A stretch of 13,443 bases of DNA from an uncultured Anaerolineales bacterium (GTDB lineage: Bacteria > Chloroflexota > Anaerolineae > Anaerolineales > UBA11657): NCBI GenBank assembly GCA_913031335.1, contig CAJWGI010000010.1, forward strand, positions 1 to 13,443, given 5' to 3'. Position 1 is the first letter of the stretch. Every line of letters begins with the position of its first letter. This document shows positions 5,973-13,409 of the stretch, piece by piece. Position numbers and translations under genes: made by a program. The notes beneath the pieces were generated by a model, which saw nothing but the letters and a program-made list of their open reading frames with translations, had not been told where the DNA came from and ran no database searches.

Positions 5973-8004
5973 GCGCGATTACAACCACAACCGAGCGGGC
6001 GCTCACAGAATAACGCTCGCCATCCACGCGCAAAGCATGCGCCGCAGTATTGATATCGTCCGGAGAGGCGCGGGCGGTGTCCAGCAGGCGGCGCCAGCCG
6101 CAATCGGGCAGCACGGGCAAGCGGAATTGCAGCGCTTCCGAGTGAGCATTCGCCATCATGTGCAGCGCATCAACCTGTTCATCCGCCCGCAAAGTGAAAG
6201 CGAGCGTGTGGGAATGATGGCTCCAATCGGGCTGCTGCAACTCCACCCCGTGCCACTGAAGCTGCTTCTCTGTCGGGAAATCGGGCAGGCGCAGAGCCGG
6301 CCATTCCGTGCGGAAGCGCAGCAACATGCGCACAAAACGTTGCAGCCCCGCATGCTCGCGCAGCAGGCCCCAATCGACCCACGAGATCTCGTTATCCTGA
6401 CAGTACGCATTGTTGTTGCCCTGCTGCGTGCGCCGGAATTCATCTCCGGCCAGCAGCATGGGCGTGCCCTGCGCAAGCAGCAGCAGCGCGACCGCGTTTT
6501 TCATCGGACGGGTGCGCACAGCCTGCACTTGGGCGTCGGTAGTCGCGCCCTCCACGCCGTGGTTGCAGCTATAGCTCGCCGGGTGGCCATCAGCGTTGTC
6601 CTCGCCGTTAGCGTGATTGTCGCGCTGATTGTAGGAGACCAGGTCATTGAGCGTGAATCCGTCGTGGCAGGTCACATAGTTAACGCTGCGCTGCGGCCGG
6701 TGCCCGAGAAAGATGCCAGGGCTGCCCTGAAACCGGTCGGCCAGAGCCGGCACCATGCCCGCGTCTCCGCGCACAAAGCGGCGCACATCGTCGCGAAAGC
6801 GGTCATTCCACTCCAGCCAGCGGCCGCCGGGAAACCTGCCGAGCTGATGCAACCCGACGGCGTCCCACGGCTCCGCGATGATTTTGGTCTGGGAAAGCAG
6901 CACATCATTTTCGATTTCTAGCAGCACGGGCGGTTTTTCAAGTGGTTTCCCATCCTCACCGCGCGCGAGCGCAGCGGCCAAATCAAACCGAAAGCCGTCA
7001 ACGTGCATATCCCGCACCCAGAAGTGCAGGCAATCGAGAATCATGCGCCGCATCACCGGATGGTTCGCATTGACAGTGTTTCCACAGCCACTGAAATCCA
7101 TGTAGTGGGCGCGGTCTTGCGGGTCGCTCAGATAATAGCTGCCACTGTCAAATCCACGCCAGCTGAATGTCGGGCCGGCAGCGCCGCCCTCCGCCGTGTG
7201 ATTGAAAACCACATCGAGGATGACTTCGATTCCCGCGCGATGGCAGGCTTTGACCATATCGCGGAACTCGGTCACCGGCGCGAGCGGGTCGCTCTGATTG
7301 ACGCAATAGCCCCGATGCGGGGCGAACCACGCCACCGGCTGGTATCCCCAGAACTGGCGCAACTGCTCGCCTGTCACCGGGTTGACTCTGCCAATCTCGC
7401 CGGGGTCAAACTGCTGCACCGGCAACAGCTCGATGGCGGAAACGCCGAGAGACTGAAGATAGGGCAGCTGCTGCGCCAGCCCGGAATATGTGCCCGGATG
7501 AGCGACTCCGGAGGAAGGGTGCCGCGTGAAACCACGCACGTGTAGCTCGTAGATTACGGTCTCGCGCAGCGGGCGCCGCAGCGGTGCATCCCCCTCCCAA
7601 TTATAAGCGGCGGGGTCCACAACCACGCTTTTGAAACTTTGGGAAGGGCGCTCGGCGTCGGGCGAGTACATGACGGCGAGAGCGTACGGGTCGAGCAGCA
7701 CTCCGGATTCGTCAGCACTCACGGTGCCTTCAGGCGCCTGCCGGGCGGATACGCGCCAACCATAAAGTTGCCCGGCGGTTACATCGCGCAGCAGCACATG
7801 CCAGCAGTCGTCCGTACGATTTTCCACCGGGTCTAATGTAATTTCTCGGGCCGGACGCGCAGAGGAATGGTGGTCGAAGAGCAGCAGCGAGACTGCCGTG
7901 GCCGCCTCGGAGTGAACGCAGAAATTGACGCCCTCAGCGCCCACGCTGGCGCCGAGCAGCATCGGCCAAGCCGCGCTGGGAACTACACCCGCGCCTGTAG
8001 CCAC
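5968..8004 (-). CDS. glgX: Glycogen debranching enzyme GlgX
   Basis: A 678-residue GH13 isoamylase-type debranching enzyme that hydrolyses alpha-1,6 branches left after phosphorylase trims glycogen, in the cytosol. Domain order is normal: an N-terminal carbohydrate-binding domain (about residues 15-115, with GVNFCVHSE), the TIM barrel, then a beta-rich C-terminal domain. Catalytic motifs are complete: VFNHT at 266-270, the nucleophile Asp341 in VDGFRFD, the acid Glu378 in IIAEPWD, and Asp448 in TCHDGF. Length is typical of GlgX/TreX. The GTG start at 8004 lies inside the preceding hydrolase gene (22-bp overlap), which implies translational coupling. An in-frame ATG 14 codons further in (7962) is possible, but the residues before it (AAWPM) align with the family's usual W-P-G...L-G-A start. 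It faces the RNase H gene tail to tail. Confidence 0.93.
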   Translation of the reverse strand: MATGAGVVPSAAWPMLLGASVGAEGVNFCVHSEAATAVSLLLFDHHSSARPAREITLDPVENRTDDCWHVLLRDVTAGQLYGWRVSARQAPEGTVSADESGVLLDPYALAVMYSPDAERPSQSFKSVVVDPAAYNWEGDAPLRRPLRETVIYELHVRGFTRHPSSGVAHPGTYSGLAQQLPYLQSLGVSAIELLPVQQFDPGEIGRVNPVTGEQLRQFWGYQPVAWFAPHRGYCVNQSDPLAPVTEFRDMVKACHRAGIEVILDVVFNHTAEGGAAGPTFSWRGFDSGSYYLSDPQDRAHYMDFSGCGNTVNANHPVMRRMILDCLHFWVRDMHVDGFRFDLAAALARGEDGKPLEKPPVLLEIENDVLLSQTKIIAEPWDAVGLHQLGRFPGGRWLEWNDRFRDDVRRFVRGDAGMVPALADRFQGSPGIFLGHRPQRSVNYVTCHDGFTLNDLVSYNQRDNHANGEDNADGHPASYSCNHGVEGATTDAQVQAVRTRPMKNAVALLLLAQGTPMLLAGDEFRRTQQGNNNAYCQDNEISWVDWGLLREHAGLQRFVRMLLRFRTEWPALRLPDFPTEKQLQWHGVELQQPDWSHHSHTLAFTLRADEQVDALHMMANAHSEALQFRLPVLPDCGWRRLLDTARASPDDINTAAHALRVDGERYSVSARSVVVVIAR

Positions 8005-8849
8005 TCGGTGAGGTCCGCCAGCACCTGATGCTTCTCAGGCTCGTTGAGCACTTCGTGGTAAAAGCCGGCGTACATCTTCAGGCCCTTGTCGTCAGAACGC
8101 GCGCGCGCGTGGAACTGCCGACTTCCATCCGGCCCGGAGAGGCGATCCTCCGACCCGTGCAGAATGAGGAAAGGCAACGTGGCCTGCTCCAGGGCTGCTT
8201 GCAGCCGTATCACGGCTCCGTTAATCTCCGCGCCGGTACGGGCGCACAGGCCTTCTCGATAGACAAGCGGATCGCTGTCATATGCCGCCGCCACGTCCGC
8301 ATCGCGGGAGATGGAGGCGCTGTCCAGTTTCATTACCTTCAGGCGCGGCAGCAACCGGCCAACCAGTGGCGCGATTTTCACCAGCAGTGGGGGCACGTCT
8401 TCGCCGATAATGAGCAGCGGGCCGCTGAGCACCATTCCGCGCACGGCGGGGTTTCGAAAGACCGCCAGAGTGGCCACAATCAACCCTCCCGTGCTGTGCC
8501 CCAGCAGAAAGACCGGTTTGCTGGGAAGCTTTTCGCGCGCCCGGACGAGCACGTGCTCCAGATCATCCAGGTAATCGTCAAAACGCTCGATGAAGCTCCG
8601 CTCACCATCCGAGAACCCGTGGCCGCGCTGGTCGTAGGCGCACACCGCGAATCCATTCTGCGCGAGATGCTCACCCACGTGCGCATGGCGGCCGCTGTGT
8701 TCGGCGATACCATGCACAATCAGCACAACTGCGCGGGGGTCGCCACCGGGCTGCCACCACTGTTCGTAAAGGGTCGCTCCGTCCGGAGCGGAGAATTTGC
8801 CTTCGCTGTATCGCGCCGATTCTTGCATGGTAATGCCCGCTCCCAACAT
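7983..8849 (-). CDS. Alpha/beta hydrolase, monoacylglycerol lipase type
   Basis: A 288-residue serine hydrolase of the lysophospholipase/monoglyceride lipase group (Hydrolase_4), expected to split acyl esters such as monoacylglycerols in the cytosol. The oxyanion motif HGIAEHSGRH is at residues 46-55, AYDQRGHGFSDGER at 71-84, the nucleophile Ser119 in GHSTGG at 117-122, and the acid and base are Asp235 (HGSEDRL) and His265 (GFYHEVLNE). No signal peptide is seen. Two starts are possible: ATG at 8849 and ATG at 8828. The second has GGGAG about 11 bases upstream and begins close to the conserved region, so either could be used. It lies 45 bp after the thiolase-dehydrogenase chimera and overlaps glgX by 22 bp, so the three look co-transcribed. 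The exact substrate cannot be read from the sequence. Confidence 0.88.
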   Translation of the reverse strand: MLGAGITMQESARYSEGKFSAPDGATLYEQWWQPGGDPRAVVLIVHGIAEHSGRHAHVGEHLAQNGFAVCAYDQRGHGFSDGERSFIERFDDYLDDLEHVLVRAREKLPSKPVFLLGHSTGGLIVATLAVFRNPAVRGMVLSGPLLIIGEDVPPLLVKIAPLVGRLLPRLKVMKLDSASISRDADVAAAYDSDPLVYREGLCARTGAEINGAVIRLQAALEQATLPFLILHGSEDRLSGPDGSRQFHARARSDDKGLKMYAGFYHEVLNEPEKHQVLADLTEWLQARV

Positions 8850-8894
8850 CGCCTGTCAATCATCGTAAAAACCATAGATGTGTTTCGCTCCGGG

Positions 8895-10106
8895 TCAAGC
8901 ATATTCACAAAAACCTCGACCTGTCTTCCGCCCGAGACGCCCGGCTGCCACCATCTTGCGCAACAGCGGGCAGGGGCGGGACTTGTCCTCGCCGAGGTCG
9001 CGGTGCAATACCTCCATAACATGCAGCAGCACGTCAATGCCGACCAGGTCGCATTGTTCCAGTGGCCCCATCGGATGGTTAATACCCAGTTTCATCACCG
9101 CGTCTATCGCCTCCGGAGTGCCGACCCCCTCCACCAGCGCACAGACGGCCTCGTTCACCATCGGACAAAGAATGCGATTAGAGATGAAACCGGGCGAATC
9201 ATTCGCCTCCACCGGCGTCTTGCCGAGCGTCTCGGAAAGCGCCACGGCGGTGGCCGTGGTCTGGTCAGAAGTGGCCAGCCCGCGCACAATCTCCACCAGC
9301 GCTGCCGCGCCGTCGTCACCGCCGGGTGAATTCCCGGCGGTGACGATGCCATCATCGACAAACGCGGGCGGCAACTTGGCCAGCGCGGGCAGCGAGGTTT
9401 CGCGCCGCGGGGCCTCGTCTTGCTTGACCACAGAGGTCGTGCCATCACGCGCTTTGACTGGCACCGGCACGATTTCCGCCGTGAATTTTCCGGCGTCCAT
9501 AGCGGCGACCGCCTTCCGGTGACTGAGCAGCGCGAACTCGTCCAGCTCTTCCCGGGTCAATCCGTACTCAGCGGAGATGAATTCAGCTGCCTCGCCCATC
9601 ATCCATCCCTGCAACGAGCAGCGCAGCCCGTCCTGGATAAGCGCGTCGACGACGGGCTTATTTCCTAACCGCGAGCCGCGCCGCGCCCACGGCAATATGA
9701 AAGGCACTGCGCTCATGTTCTCCATGCCACCGGCAACCAGCAAATCCGCGTCCGCCGCGCGGATTGCCTGCGCTGCCAGCATCACCGCCTTCAGGCCGGA
9801 GGCGCACATTTTGCTCAGAGTGGTGGCCCCGACCGCAGCCGGAAGACCGGCGGCCATCCCGGCCTGGCGGGCGGGCGCCTGGCCCGACCCGGCGGAGACC
9901 ACCTGCCCCATCAGCACCTCGGCGATATCGTCCGCGTTTACTCCGGCGCGTTCGACAGCCGCACAAATGGCCACTGCGCCGAGCTCGGTCGCGGTGACCC
10001 CGGCCAATGCGCCTGCGAATCGGCTCACCGGCGTGCGCGCCCCGCTAAGAATGACAACGTCATCGGGTTGTTTTGCGTGGCCCGGGGTCACCGCGTTCTC
10101 ACTCAC
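8895..10106 (-). CDS. In-frame chimera: thiolase N-terminal part + 3-hydroxyacyl-CoA dehydrogenase C-terminal domain
   Basis: One open frame of 403 residues contains parts of two enzymes. Residues about 14-270 are acetyl-CoA acetyltransferase (thiolase): [14 protein letters not shown], the nucleophile Cys101 in [17 protein letters not shown], and [17 protein letters not shown]. The thiolase C-terminal domain with its active-site His and second Cys is absent. Residues about 270-403 are the C-terminal helical domain of 3-hydroxybutyryl-CoA dehydrogenase: [52 protein letters not shown]. Its NAD-binding Rossmann domain and catalytic His are missing; the dyad Glu is probably Glu272, right at the joint. 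The joint (about 9290-9300) falls on Leu-Val-Glu, which both parents normally have there. Neither activity should work as in the parents. The start is GTG directly after GGGGGA, or GTG at 10091. It lies 8 bp after the decayed HIT 3' end. Confidence 0.85.
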   Translation of the reverse strand: MSENAVTPGHAKQPDDVVILSGARTPVSRFAGALAGVTATELGAVAICAAVERAGVNADDIAEVLMGQVVSAGSGQAPARQAGMAAGLPAAVGATTLSKMCASGLKAVMLAAQAIRAADADLLVAGGMENMSAVPFILPWARRGSRLGNKPVVDALIQDGLRCSLQGWMMGEAAEFISAEYGLTREELDEFALLSHRKAVAAMDAGKFTAEIVPVPVKARDGTTSVVKQDEAPRRETSLPALAKLPPAFVDDGIVTAGNSPGGDDGAAALVEIVRGLATSDQTTATAVALSETLGKTPVEANDSPGFISNRILCPMVNEAVCALVEGVGTPEAIDAVMKLGINHPMGPLEQCDLVGIDVLLHVMEVLHRDLGEDKSRPCPLLRKMVAAGRLGRKTGRGFCEYA

Positions 10107-10114
10107 TCCCCCTT

Positions 10115-10292
10115 CTAGAGCAACTCAGTAATCAGATCGCGCAGCCGCCGATATGTCACCGCCAACTCCTCGGAACGATGCGCGTTTTCGCCATGGTAGT
10201 CATAAATTTGTTTCGCCCGCCCAGCGCGGACACACATGCATATGCACGTGCTCGGGCACGCCCGCGCCGCCGGCTGCGCCGATGTTCACGCT
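10115..10292 (-). pseudogene. Frameshifted 3' fragment of a HIT-family gene
   Basis: Homologous to the last third of the intact HIT gene at the right end of the window, covering its residues 107-164. The catalytic histidine triad region (GVPEHVHMHV) is still readable. Two single-base deletions, between 10173/10174 and between 10203/10204, break the frame; the second makes a stop at 10200-10202. With both bases restored, the peptide matches the intact protein at 49 of 58 residues and ends at a TAG at 10115-10117. By my hand alignment the nucleotide identity is about 82 percent over 176 columns. No N-terminal part is recognisable beyond 10292, where similarity stops abruptly. The fragment ends 8 bp before the thiolase start, so it looks like the former 3' end of an operon gene. 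Confidence 0.85.
10233..10291. repeat. 59-bp near-perfect direct repeat, left copy
   Basis: Matches 13021-13079 at 57 of 59 bases, in the same orientation. This is the part encoding the HIT catalytic loop; outside it, toward the stop codon, identity drops to about 75 percent over 117 columns. Confidence 0.85.
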
Positions 10293-10392
10293 TTGGTACA
10301 TGGTTCCTCGATGCCTAGCGATTCGCCTTGTCGCCCACCAACATGCATAGGCTGTAGAGCGAAACGACGTCTCCACACCAGAAGAGAAATGA

Positions 10393-10407
10393 CTGCACAG
10401 CATGCAG
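10393..10407 (-). terminator. Weak possible terminator after the membrane protein gene
   Basis: On the minus strand, just after the TAG at 10410-10412, CTGCA and TGCAG form a 5-bp stem with a 5-base loop, followed by the pyrimidine-rich TCATTTCTCTTC. The stem is short and the tract interrupted, so it may be inactive. Confidence 0.2.
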
Positions 10408-10409
10408 GG

Positions 10410-12725
10410 CTAGACGCGGGCACGCCGGGACGAGAAATAGGCCAGAGCAAACAGCACCAACGCCAATCCATAAAGACTGCGGTAGCCAAGATACATGGAG
10501 TTGTATTCAAGAAAGCCACCAACCATGGCTCCCAAAAGGTTGGGGCCAAGAGCCGCGCCAGCACTAACGCCACGAGCGTTGAGTTCACTCGAAAACGCTA
10601 GACCAGAGAACAATAATGGCAAGGTGAGCAACACCACGGCAACTATCTTAGCCGATCCCATCGGGAATATCCCTGACGCGTTCACTCCCGATCCATACAT
10701 CCCGACCAACAGAGATGTGGCTATCAAAGTGTAAGCAAATGCTGGCCGTACGGAACCCATCTTTATGACAGTGAAATTTGCTAGGTAGGCCATAGCTAAC
10801 ACTCCTGCAATAGTCGCGCTTACAACCTGCCACGTGTTGCCGAAAGTTAGCCCTAGTTCCGTGATAGCCTTGGTCTCCACCAACAAAAACCCAGCCCCGA
10901 GAAAGAAGAAAGTAGCGGTCGCAGGTGTAGTGACTGTCGGTAAGAACTGCCATATCGTGACAGCGGATACCACCACCAGAATAACCAACAAGTACACGTA
11001 CGTTAGAGGGAAGATACGGATCGGCATGTACAGAAATGGCCAGTCGTCAGTCGACACGTCAGCTGCAATACTAGGGTCAGATACAACGGAGGTAATCTGA
11101 CGATAATATGAGGTATTCGCCCTAGCGGATACCGCGCTCAATGCCGGGCCAGCGATAAACATGGGCCACTGCTCTCGACCCTTTGTGACGTAAACTTCAG
11201 GAGTTTGACCATCAAATGCCTGTTGCATCGTCAGGTACATCTTGCGAGCATGGGCAGGCGAGATTACGGCAAAGGTAACGACGAGGAGGCCTTCGTCGGT
11301 GAGGATTTGACGCGCTTCTTGAAAAGCCTCCACTGTATACACGAAACTGTCCAGACGGACGGAAGAAAAACCGCTAAGGGAGCTCTGGGCATCCAGCAAT
11401 CCGTAGACGACAAGATCGTATTTTTTTTCTGTATTGCGAATGTATGATCGCGCGTCGTCCAACACGGCTGACACCCGTGGAGATGAATATGGCTGTTCTG
11501 GATGCAACTGGCGCCCATAATTAAGAATCACTGGGTCAATTTCAACCGCGTCAACCTGAGAAACATTGTCATGCCGTACGGCTGCTGCGACATCGTTGCC
11601 AGTACCACTTCCTACTACAAGGACAGAGGCCGCATCGGGCTTGATCACATAGGGAAAATCATAACCCCGTCCTTCCGCTTCCATGTTCGGGAATCGCCGG
11701 ATTGCCTCGGGACGCAAATCATACATCCGCTGGTACCACAAATGATTGACCTCCAGAAACGGGGAAACTCCCGCGTCGACCCTCAGTGTGAGAACCTGAT
11801 ATGGCGAGTAGCGTTCAACCGCATTTGCCGCAGTGGGTAGACTTACTACAGTAACAGCGACCGCCATCGCTGCACCCGACGTCAATAACGCAAGCGCATG
11901 GCCTCGGAGAAACCATAGTAGCCAGCAGCCTCCTATGAGCAGCCAAACAGCTGGTGGTGCCCACAGATAGGACAAACCTGTAAAAAGTCCAATTCCCAGC
12001 AAAGAACCTGCCAAGTTCAAACCGTAGGCGCGCAATCGAGGACGTCGCATCATGATTCGCGCAACTAGCTGACCCAATGGAACAAACGTAAGGCCATTGA
12101 CCATGAAAACAATCGCCAAAAATCCGTATATAACCAGCGCATTCTGCCATGTCGCCGGCTGCATGGCTTGTGCTGCGCGTTCGGCGACTGGATTAACAAG
12201 CAGAAACTGAAGAGGCGTCAACCGCGCTAAACGCAGGAGCACAAACTGAGCCGCAAGAGCAGGCAACACCAACGGCATAGCTATAAAGCGTACTGCACCA
12301 AGCCCATAGCCAAGTCCAAGCCCCAGAAAACAGGAAATAAGACTAATGTTCTTAAATAGCGAAAACATCCTCAGTTCTGAGCCATGCCAGCGTATCACCA
12401 TGAGCTCTATATAGAGCCCCAAAGCACTGGCAAGCAAGATAGACGAATTGACGCGATGTTCGGGGATCGCATCCAAGAAAGTTGTGTACCGATTCAAATG
12501 CGCCTTAAGCCGCGGCCACCACTGCTCACGCGAGCGCCACACCCATATCCACGCAAGTAACTCGAGCAGCAAAATGATGACCGCTGAGACAACCTTCCAC
12601 CATCGGAGAGTGGTTGACAATACTACCCCAAACAGAAAGGCCGCTGAAGCTATGAATAAGGTGACTTCCAACAGCAGCGCACCATCATTTTTATGGCGCC
12701 TAAAGAGACCACTGATAATATTCAA
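10410..12725 (-). CDS. Multi-span membrane protein with spermidine-synthase-like methyltransferase fold
   Basis: A 771-residue protein in three parts. The N-terminal third has about eight or nine membrane spans between residues 20 and 298. Residues about 305-570 form a soluble Rossmann domain like that of spermidine synthase: VLVVGSGTGNDV at 368-379 (cofactor loop), AVEIDP at 393-398, DDARSY at 423-428 and the tail motif TDDWPFLY at 559-566. The C-terminal third has about seven more spans (571-765). Soluble spermidine synthases have a catalytic Asp in a D-S-x-D-P motif after the fourth strand; here that stretch reads VVYGLLDAQ (439-447), so the key Asp is replaced and aminopropyl transfer is doubtful. 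Known relatives are annotated only as spermidine-synthase-like membrane proteins; the substrate is unknown. The start is TTG, supported by GAGGGAGGA 5 bases upstream. Lower GC and the flanking repeats suggest acquisition. Confidence 0.8.
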   Translation of the reverse strand: MNIISGLFRRHKNDGALLLEVTLFIASAAFLFGVVLSTTLRWWKVVSAVIILLLELLAWIWVWRSREQWWPRLKAHLNRYTTFLDAIPEHRVNSSILLASALGLYIELMVIRWHGSELRMFSLFKNISLISCFLGLGLGYGLGAVRFIAMPLVLPALAAQFVLLRLARLTPLQFLLVNPVAERAAQAMQPATWQNALVIYGFLAIVFMVNGLTFVPLGQLVARIMMRRPRLRAYGLNLAGSLLGIGLFTGLSYLWAPPAVWLLIGGCWLLWFLRGHALALLTSGAAMAVAVTVVSLPTAANAVERYSPYQVLTLRVDAGVSPFLEVNHLWYQRMYDLRPEAIRRFPNMEAEGRGYDFPYVIKPDAASVLVVGSGTGNDVAAAVRHDNVSQVDAVEIDPVILNYGRQLHPEQPYSSPRVSAVLDDARSYIRNTEKKYDLVVYGLLDAQSSLSGFSSVRLDSFVYTVEAFQEARQILTDEGLLVVTFAVISPAHARKMYLTMQQAFDGQTPEVYVTKGREQWPMFIAGPALSAVSARANTSYYRQITSVVSDPSIAADVSTDDWPFLYMPIRIFPLTYVYLLVILVVVSAVTIWQFLPTVTTPATATFFFLGAGFLLVETKAITELGLTFGNTWQVVSATIAGVLAMAYLANFTVIKMGSVRPAFAYTLIATSLLVGMYGSGVNASGIFPMGSAKIVAVVLLTLPLLFSGLAFSSELNARGVSAGAALGPNLLGAMVGGFLEYNSMYLGYRSLYGLALVLFALAYFSSRRARV

Positions 12726-12730
12726 ATTGA

Positions 12731-12739
12731 TCCTCCCTC
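12731..12739 (-). promoter_or_regulatory. Ribosome binding site deciding the TTG start
   Basis: GAGGGAGGA on the minus strand, 5 bases before the TTG at 12725. It is the strongest Shine-Dalgarno sequence in the window and supports a TTG start for the large membrane protein. Its strength contrasts with the weak sites of neighbouring genes. Confidence 0.7.
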
Positions 12740-12888
12740 GATCGCCCGAAGCGCACTGCTTGTCAATGCACTGGCGCCTGATATTCGTTGCGGTGTCTTA
12801 GGCCCGCAGCTCTCCCGGCAAGCACACCGCCGCTGCCTGTGACCATACCTAGGGCTTTGTCCGGAATCCGCCATCATGCCGTGTTTGC

Positions 12889-13395
12889 TCAACTGCCCTC
12901 CCCTAGAAGCCAGGCCATCAGATCGCGCAACCGCCTGTGGGTCACCGCCATTTCCTCGGGAACAATGCGCGTCTCGGCGACGGTGGTCATGAAATTGGTG
13001 TCGCCCGCCCAGCGCGGGAGCACATGCATGTGCACGTGCTCCGGCACGCCCGCGCCGCCGGCTGCGCCGATGTTCACGCCCACGTTAAACCCCTGCGGCG
13101 CGTACACCCTACGCAACGCCCGCAACGCAATCTGGCTCAGGCCTCCCAATTCGCTCATCACCTCGGCAGGCAAATCCTCCAGCGAGGGCACGTGCTCCGC
13201 GGGCACCAGCAGTATGTGCCCGTTGCTGTAAGGGTATTTGTTCAGCATAGCCAGCACGTGAGCGCCCCGATGCAGCACCAGGTTACTTTCATCTGACTGC
13301 GCTTCTTCCAGCGTCCGGCAGAACAGGCAACCACCCTTCGCCTCACTCTCGCCGCGCAGATAACTCATGCGCCAGGGCGCCCACAGATTCTTCAT
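12889..13395 (-). CDS. HIT-family nucleotide hydrolase/phosphorylase (Ap4A phosphorylase-like)
   Basis: A 168-residue cytosolic protein of the histidine triad superfamily, acting on nucleoside phosphate derivatives such as diadenosine tetraphosphate. The triad H-V-H-M-H-V is at residues 120-125, followed by LPRW. A CLFC pair at 23-26 is the likely zinc knuckle seen in many bacterial members, and NKYPYSNGHILLVPAEHV at 52-69 is the typical N-terminal half of the fold. The start MKNLWAPWRMSYL is characteristic of the Ap4A-phosphorylase-like branch and supports ATG 13395. The gene is intact. Its 3' third, from residue 107, is duplicated in decayed form near 10.2 kb. The next gene downstream is the membrane protein after a 163-bp gap, whereas the old partner was apparently the thiolase. 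The exact nucleotide substrate cannot be fixed from the sequence. Confidence 0.9.
   Translation of the reverse strand: MKNLWAPWRMSYLRGESEAKGGCLFCRTLEEAQSDESNLVLHRGAHVLAMLNKYPYSNGHILLVPAEHVPSLEDLPAEVMSELGGLSQIALRALRRVYAPQGFNVGVNIGAAGGAGVPEHVHMHVLPRWAGDTNFMTTVAETRIVPEEMAVTHRRLRDLMAWLLGEGS
13021..13079. repeat. 59-bp near-perfect direct repeat, right copy
   Basis: The partner of the repeat at 10233-10291, lying inside the intact HIT gene over the catalytic histidine loop. It is the likely crossover zone if recombination produced the present arrangement. Confidence 0.85.
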
Positions 13396-13403
13396 ACAAC
13401 TCG

Positions 13404-13409
13404 ATTCTA
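13404..13409 (-). promoter_or_regulatory. Possible -10 box for a leaderless HIT transcript
   Basis: TAGAAT on the minus strand ends 8 bases before the ATG at 13395, and no ribosome binding site lies between. This spacing would put the transcription start at or next to the ATG, as in leaderless genes. No clear -35 box is visible. Confidence 0.25.

Larger units (their letters stand above)
10115..13079. mobile_element. Possible inserted segment bounded by HIT 3'-end repeats
   Basis: Two direct copies of a HIT gene 3' region (10115-10291 and about 12904-13079) flank a 2.6-kb segment. Its single large gene is visibly lower in GC than the flanks: for example 29 G/C in bases 10741-10800 against 41 in bases 9301-9360. 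The layout resembles integration into the 3' end of a gene with replacement of that end, as known for islands that target tRNA and some protein genes. No integrase, transposase or terminal inverted repeat is seen, so a duplication or recombination between related strains is an equal alternative. Confidence 0.4.

Noticed and set aside
6037..6921. Long + strand open frame opposite glgX
   Set aside because: It lies wholly antisense to glgX, which has every catalytic motif; the predicted protein has no recognisable domain. High GC makes such shadows common.
8028..9329. 433-codon + strand open frame antisense to the hydrolase and chimera
   Set aside because: It spans two real minus-strand genes with clear motifs, and its own translation shows no family features.
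12738..12766. Possible promoter for the membrane protein: TTGACA on the minus strand at 12761-12766
   Set aside because: The hexamer is perfect, but the sequence 17 bases on is GATCGA, which does not resemble a -10 box, and it would overlap the ribosome binding site.
10292..12888. Search for an integrase, transposase, terminal inverted repeats or tRNA in the candidate insert
   Set aside because: None was found; only the membrane protein gene and short non-coding ends are present, so no element family can be named.
12788..13296. Plus-strand open frames across the HIT gene and its upstream gap
   Set aside because: They are antisense to the HIT gene. The resemblance to plus-strand frames near 10.2 kb is simply the HIT repeat read on the other strand.
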